This document shows positions 6,045-8,452 of a DNA stretch of 8,452 bases, piece by piece. Under the pieces are notes generated by a model that made no database searches, was not told the DNA's origin, and saw only the letters and a program-made list of their open reading frames with translations. Made by a program: the position numbers and the translations under genes. Within the stretch, counting starts at the first letter, position 1. Each line of letters starts with the position of its first letter. Location: positions 1 to 8,452 of the forward strand of contig CALWVX010000075.1 in the NCBI GenBank assembly GCA_944385065.1, written 5' to 3'. The stretch is from an uncultured Oscillospiraceae bacterium (GTDB lineage: Bacteria; Bacillota; Clostridia; Oscillospirales; Oscillospiraceae).

Positions 6045-6815
6045 GTGTATGAAAAAAACTTGGAGAAGTATCGTTCCCGGCTGTTTGGTCTCATTGACGA
6101 GTCCAGAATCACCTGCACCGAAATTCCTCGCCCTCCGAAGGAAGTCATTGAACTATTTTATCAGTACGCCGGCGGATTAACCGCAACCGTATCGGATATT
6201 CTGGATACCATGGGCATCCGCGGTGCAATTTCGGCCAGTGTTCTTCGCCCCGTCATTCCCGGCCGAACCGTGGTGGGCCCTGTGGTCACACTCCGATATG
6301 TATTTGAGCGGAAGACTCCAACCCAGGGCCACACTGAGGGAAACCGGGGGCGCATGGCAGACCGGGACGCTTATGCCGTCGCACAGCCAGGCGACGTGAT
6401 CGTCTACGACGCGGACGGCCAGGAGGTCTCCTGTCAGGGCGGAATGTCGTCCAACGTGGCGGTCAAGTCCGGGATTGCCGCCACCATCTGTGACGGAGGC
6501 GTGCGGGATGTGGAGGAAATGCGGCGGCTTGGGTATCCTGTATGGTCCCGACACATCACACCCATAACCGGGAAATTCCGCATTGAGGCCGCAGAGATCA
6601 ACGGTCCCGTGGTCATCAACGGCATTCAGGTCTGTCCGGGCGATCTCTGCATTGCCGATGATAACGGCGTGGTTTTTGTCCCTCAGGATAAAATCATAGA
6701 AGTGCTCGATCGCGTCAAAGCCGCCTCAGAGCGGGAAGCGCGGGTTATGGAAGCCTTTCATGCCGGCGGCAGCATTGCCGAGGTCCTGAATATTTTGCCC
6801 GCCTCTCAATGGTAG
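6045..6815 (+). CDS. RraA-like / HMG-CHA aldolase family protein
   Basis: This 256-residue protein belongs to the RraA fold family, which includes 4-hydroxy-4-methyl-2-oxoglutarate/4-carboxy-4-hydroxy-2-oxoadipate aldolases and oxaloacetate decarboxylases. Landmarks are VSDILDTMG (49-57), PGRTVVGPVVTL (72-83), PGDVIVYDADG (115-125), CDGGVRDVEEM (149-159) with R154-D155, and VCPGDLCIADDNGVVFVP (196-213). The acidic residue that many active aldolases carry 21 positions before the Arg is Gly133 here, with Glu158 three residues past Asp155. This fits a G-X20-R-D-X2-E/D version of the active site rather than D-X20-R-D. The expected chemistry is divalent-metal-dependent retro-aldol cleavage or decarboxylation of a 2-oxo acid to pyruvate. 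Because it leads a cluster with TRAP transporter genes, an imported organic acid or its derivative is the likely substrate. It is unlikely to be an RNase E regulator despite the family name. Start is GTG. Confidence 0.87.
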   Translation: MYEKNLEKYRSRLFGLIDESRITCTEIPRPPKEVIELFYQYAGGLTATVSDILDTMGIRGAISASVLRPVIPGRTVVGPVVTLRYVFERKTPTQGHTEGNRGRMADRDAYAVAQPGDVIVYDADGQEVSCQGGMSSNVAVKSGIAATICDGGVRDVEEMRRLGYPVWSRHITPITGKFRIEAAEINGPVVINGIQVCPGDLCIADDNGVVFVPQDKIIEVLDRVKAASEREARVMEAFHAGGSIAEVLNILPASQW

Positions 6816-6831
6816 GCCTTATCTCCCTGTG

Positions 6832-6849
6832 GTTACAAATTTCTGTAAC
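6832..6849. repeat. Palindrome between the RraA-like gene and dctP
   Basis: GTTACA (6832-6837) and TGTAAC (6844-6849) are exact reverse complements around a 6-base centre, in the 88-bp gap before dctP. No T run follows, so it is not an intrinsic terminator. It could be a protein-binding site or a small mRNA hairpin. A purine-rich stretch follows up to the dctP ribosome site. Confidence 0.5.
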
Positions 6850-6903
6850 AAGAAATAGAAAAAGCAAAAGAAATGCCAAATATCAGAAAGGAGCACAATT
6901 TTT

Positions 6904-7929
6904 ATGAAAAAGGCACTTGCACTTGCGATTTCGGCCGCCATGGCTCTCAGTCTGGCTGCCTGCGGCGGCGGGACCACCTCCAGTGGAAGCGGCAGCAGCG
7001 GCGAAAGCGGCGGAAATACGGAAACTGTCACCATCCAGCTGGGGCACGGCCAGACAGAGGCCCACCCCTATCATCTGGGCGCAGCCCGCTTTGCCGAGCT
7101 GGTGGAAGAATACACCAACGGAACGGTCACGGTGGAGATTTTCCCCAACGGAACACTGGGGGCGGAACGGGACATGGTGGAGGGCGTCAGCATGGGAACA
7201 ATTGATGCCTGTATCACAACCAACGCACCGCTGACAAATTTCAACTCCGATTTTAACGTCTTTGAGTTCCCCTACCTGTTCTCTACCGTGGAGGAGGCCC
7301 GAGAAGTTCTGGACAGCGAAATCGGGCAGAATCTGATGGATGAACTGGAAAACATCGGAATCGTCGGCCTGGCCTATTTCGAAAACGGCTTCCGCAACAT
7401 TACCAATAACGTCCGGGAGATCACCACCGTGGATGATCTGGCCGGCTTGAAGATTCGGACCATGGAGTCGGAAATTCACATCGAATCTTTCCGGGCTATG
7501 GGGGCCAACCCCACTCCCATGAACTGGGGCGAGGTCTATACCGCCCTGCAGCAGGGCACCATTGACGGCCAGGAGAACCCTGCCATGGCTATTGTGGACG
7601 GTAATATCTACGAGGTAAACCAGTATTTGGCCCAGACCGAGCACTTCTATTCTCCCGCGGAACTTCTCATCAACGCCGACTTGTTCAACGGCTTGACCGC
7701 CGAACAGCAGGAGGCAGTTCAGCGTGCCGCCGATGAGGCCTGTGAATACCAGCGGGAACAGGCCTACACGTTCAACACCGAGAACATGCAGGAACTGGTG
7801 GACTTGGGCATGACGCTGTCTCAGGTGGACAAGTCCACCTTTGTGGAGGCCTGTCAGGCCGTCTACGAAGAGTACGCCGACCAGTACGGAGATCAGATCG
7901 CCGCCATTCAGGAAATGCTGGCCGGTTGA
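6904..7929 (+). CDS. dctP: TRAP transporter solute-binding lipoprotein DctP
   Basis: This 341-residue extracytoplasmic binding protein belongs to the DctP family of tripartite ATP-independent periplasmic transporters. A lipoprotein signal peptide ends in LAAC with Cys20 as the lipidated residue, followed by a Gly/Ser linker (21-38). This form is expected in a Gram-positive cell, where the protein must be tethered outside. Family landmarks are the start strand TVTIQLGHGQTEAHPYH (41-57), FPNGTLGAERDMVEGVSMGTID (80-101), FPYLF (122-126), GFRNITNN (162-169), LAGLKIRTMES (179-189) and ALQQGTIDGQENP (214-226). R185 is the conserved arginine that usually pairs with the ligand carboxylate, so an organic acid ligand is likely; which acid is unknown. 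The ATG at 6904 follows an AGAAAGGAGC site with a rather long spacing of about 10. It lies 88 bp after the RraA-like gene and precedes dctQ. Confidence 0.95.
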   Translation: MKKALALAISAAMALSLAACGGGTTSSGSGSSGESGGNTETVTIQLGHGQTEAHPYHLGAARFAELVEEYTNGTVTVEIFPNGTLGAERDMVEGVSMGTIDACITTNAPLTNFNSDFNVFEFPYLFSTVEEAREVLDSEIGQNLMDELENIGIVGLAYFENGFRNITNNVREITTVDDLAGLKIRTMESEIHIESFRAMGANPTPMNWGEVYTALQQGTIDGQENPAMAIVDGNIYEVNQYLAQTEHFYSPAELLINADLFNGLTAEQQEAVQRAADEACEYQREQAYTFNTENMQELVDLGMTLSQVDKSTFVEACQAVYEEYADQYGDQIAAIQEMLAG

Positions 7930-7969
7930 TCACAGCAGGGCCTGATGCCCGCACTGCGGTAGAACGATT

Positions 7970-8008
7970 CCCGGCCTGCCCGTGCGTTTTCTGTATGGGC
8001 AGGCCGGG
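7970..8008 (+). repeat. Strong intercistronic hairpin between dctP and dctQ
   Basis: A perfect 12-bp GC-rich inverted repeat (7970-7981 with 7997-8008) encloses a 15-base loop. A weaker GGGC-N5-GCCC hairpin (7938-7950) precedes it. No T run follows, so full termination is unlikely. Partial termination or protection of the dctP 3' end would raise the binding protein above the membrane subunits. Confidence 0.75.
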
Positions 8009-8066
8009 CTGTATGCAGTCCCTTTGGGAGGACAAAACCAATTCACTGGAAGGAGGAATTTCTAAC

Positions 8067-8452
8067 ATGCGACGTATTTTGGATTACTTGGACAAAGCGA
8101 TTCTCGCCCTGTTGATCGTCGTACTCAGCGTCATGGTTGTAGTAGGCGCCATGCAGGTCCTTTGGAGGTACGTACTCGCGCAGTCTCTCTCCTGGTCGGA
8201 AGAACTGATGCGGTATCTGTACGTGTGGGCCACCATGCTCGGGGTGGGGGCGGCCATCCGCCGGAAGAGCTTCGCCTGTATTGACAACTTTCTGGACTTC
8301 ATGGGGAAAAAGGCTCCCCCTGTCAAGCGTATCATGCAGATTGTTTCCCTTATCATCCAGATTTTCGTCTTCGGCCTTCTCATCGTGTACGGCGGGCAAT
8401 TCATGATGCGCGGTCTTGGCCAGATGTCCCCCTCTCTTCCCGTCTCCATGGC
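8067..8452 (+). CDS. dctQ: TRAP transporter small permease DctQ (partial, 3' end outside window)
   Basis: The open frame begins at ATG 8067 after a clear AGGAGG (8051-8056) and runs off the window after 128 codons. It starts MRRILDYLDKAILALLIVVL. Hydrophobic segments lie at about 11-34, 50-64 and 90-108. The family signature SWSEELMRYLYVWATMLGVG (42-61) with the conserved EE, then AAIRRKSF (62-69), identifies DctQ, the four-helix membrane subunit that pairs with the large DctM permease. GLGQMSPSLPVSM near the edge matches the loop before the last helix. It should be about 160-170 residues when complete. The gene for DctM is expected immediately downstream. No truncation other than the window boundary is seen. 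Confidence 0.93.
   Translation, partial: MRRILDYLDKAILALLIVVLSVMVVVGAMQVLWRYVLAQSLSWSEELMRYLYVWATMLGVGAAIRRKSFACIDNFLDFMGKKAPPVKRIMQIVSLIIQIFVFGLLIVYGGQFMMRGLGQMSPSLPVSM

Noticed and set aside
6029..6052. Seven-codon frame overlapping the RraA-like start, possible leader peptide
   Set aside because: Its ATG has no ribosome site of its own, and its first bases form part of the GGGGGTGG site used by the GTG start, so it is probably accidental.
5923..6180. 85-codon plus-strand frame ahead of and overlapping the RraA-like gene
   Set aside because: It starts within the probable control region, lacks a ribosome site, overlaps the RraA-like gene by more than 100 bp in another frame and shows no domain.

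Overview
The window looks like part of the chromosome of a high-GC anaerobic Firmicute, probably an Oscillospiraceae-type Clostridia. This is inferred from four things: strong AGGAGG-type ribosome sites, a TRAP binding protein made as a lipoprotein (a Gram-positive trait), oxygen-sensitive redox enzymes (Fe-dependent alcohol dehydrogenase, 4Fe-4S aldo/keto reductase), and the particular aldo/keto reductase subfamily. There is no rRNA, tRNA, CRISPR array or mobile element.

Left part (1-4700, all minus strand): a compact redox regulon. An operon reads iron-containing alcohol dehydrogenase (4559-3387), flavodoxin (3390-2914, ATGA overlap), TetR regulator (2903-2220), 4Fe-4S aldo/keto reductase (2200-1106). 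A separate promoter then drives a DUF362 protein (976-86), closed by a strong intrinsic terminator (9-37). Both promoters are near-consensus (TTGACA, 17-bp spacer, TATGCT or TATAGT). Each carries a 13-bp TGAC-N5-GTCA palindrome exactly 8 bp downstream of the -10, and the operon promoter has a second copy over its -35. This is the clearest new signal: a TetR-type operator controlling the operon, the tetR gene itself and the DUF362 gene. The gene set suggests inducible reduction or detoxification of an aldehyde, quinone or other electrophile. The substrate cannot be read from the sequence.

Right part (4751-8452): a LysR-type regulator (5720-4809, minus) is transcribed away from a plus-strand cluster of an RraA/HMG-CHA-aldolase-like protein (6045-6815), the TRAP solute-binding lipoprotein DctP (6904-7929) and the small TRAP membrane subunit DctQ (8067 onward, cut by the window edge). 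The large permease DctM is expected just beyond the edge. The layout suggests LysR-controlled import of an organic acid that the RraA-like enzyme cleaves or decarboxylates. The AT-rich divergent intergenic region (5721-6044) holds several CTAAA/TTTAG-type half-sites and palindromes. Two intercistronic palindromes (6832-6849 and 7970-8008) flank dctP and may set its level relative to its neighbours.
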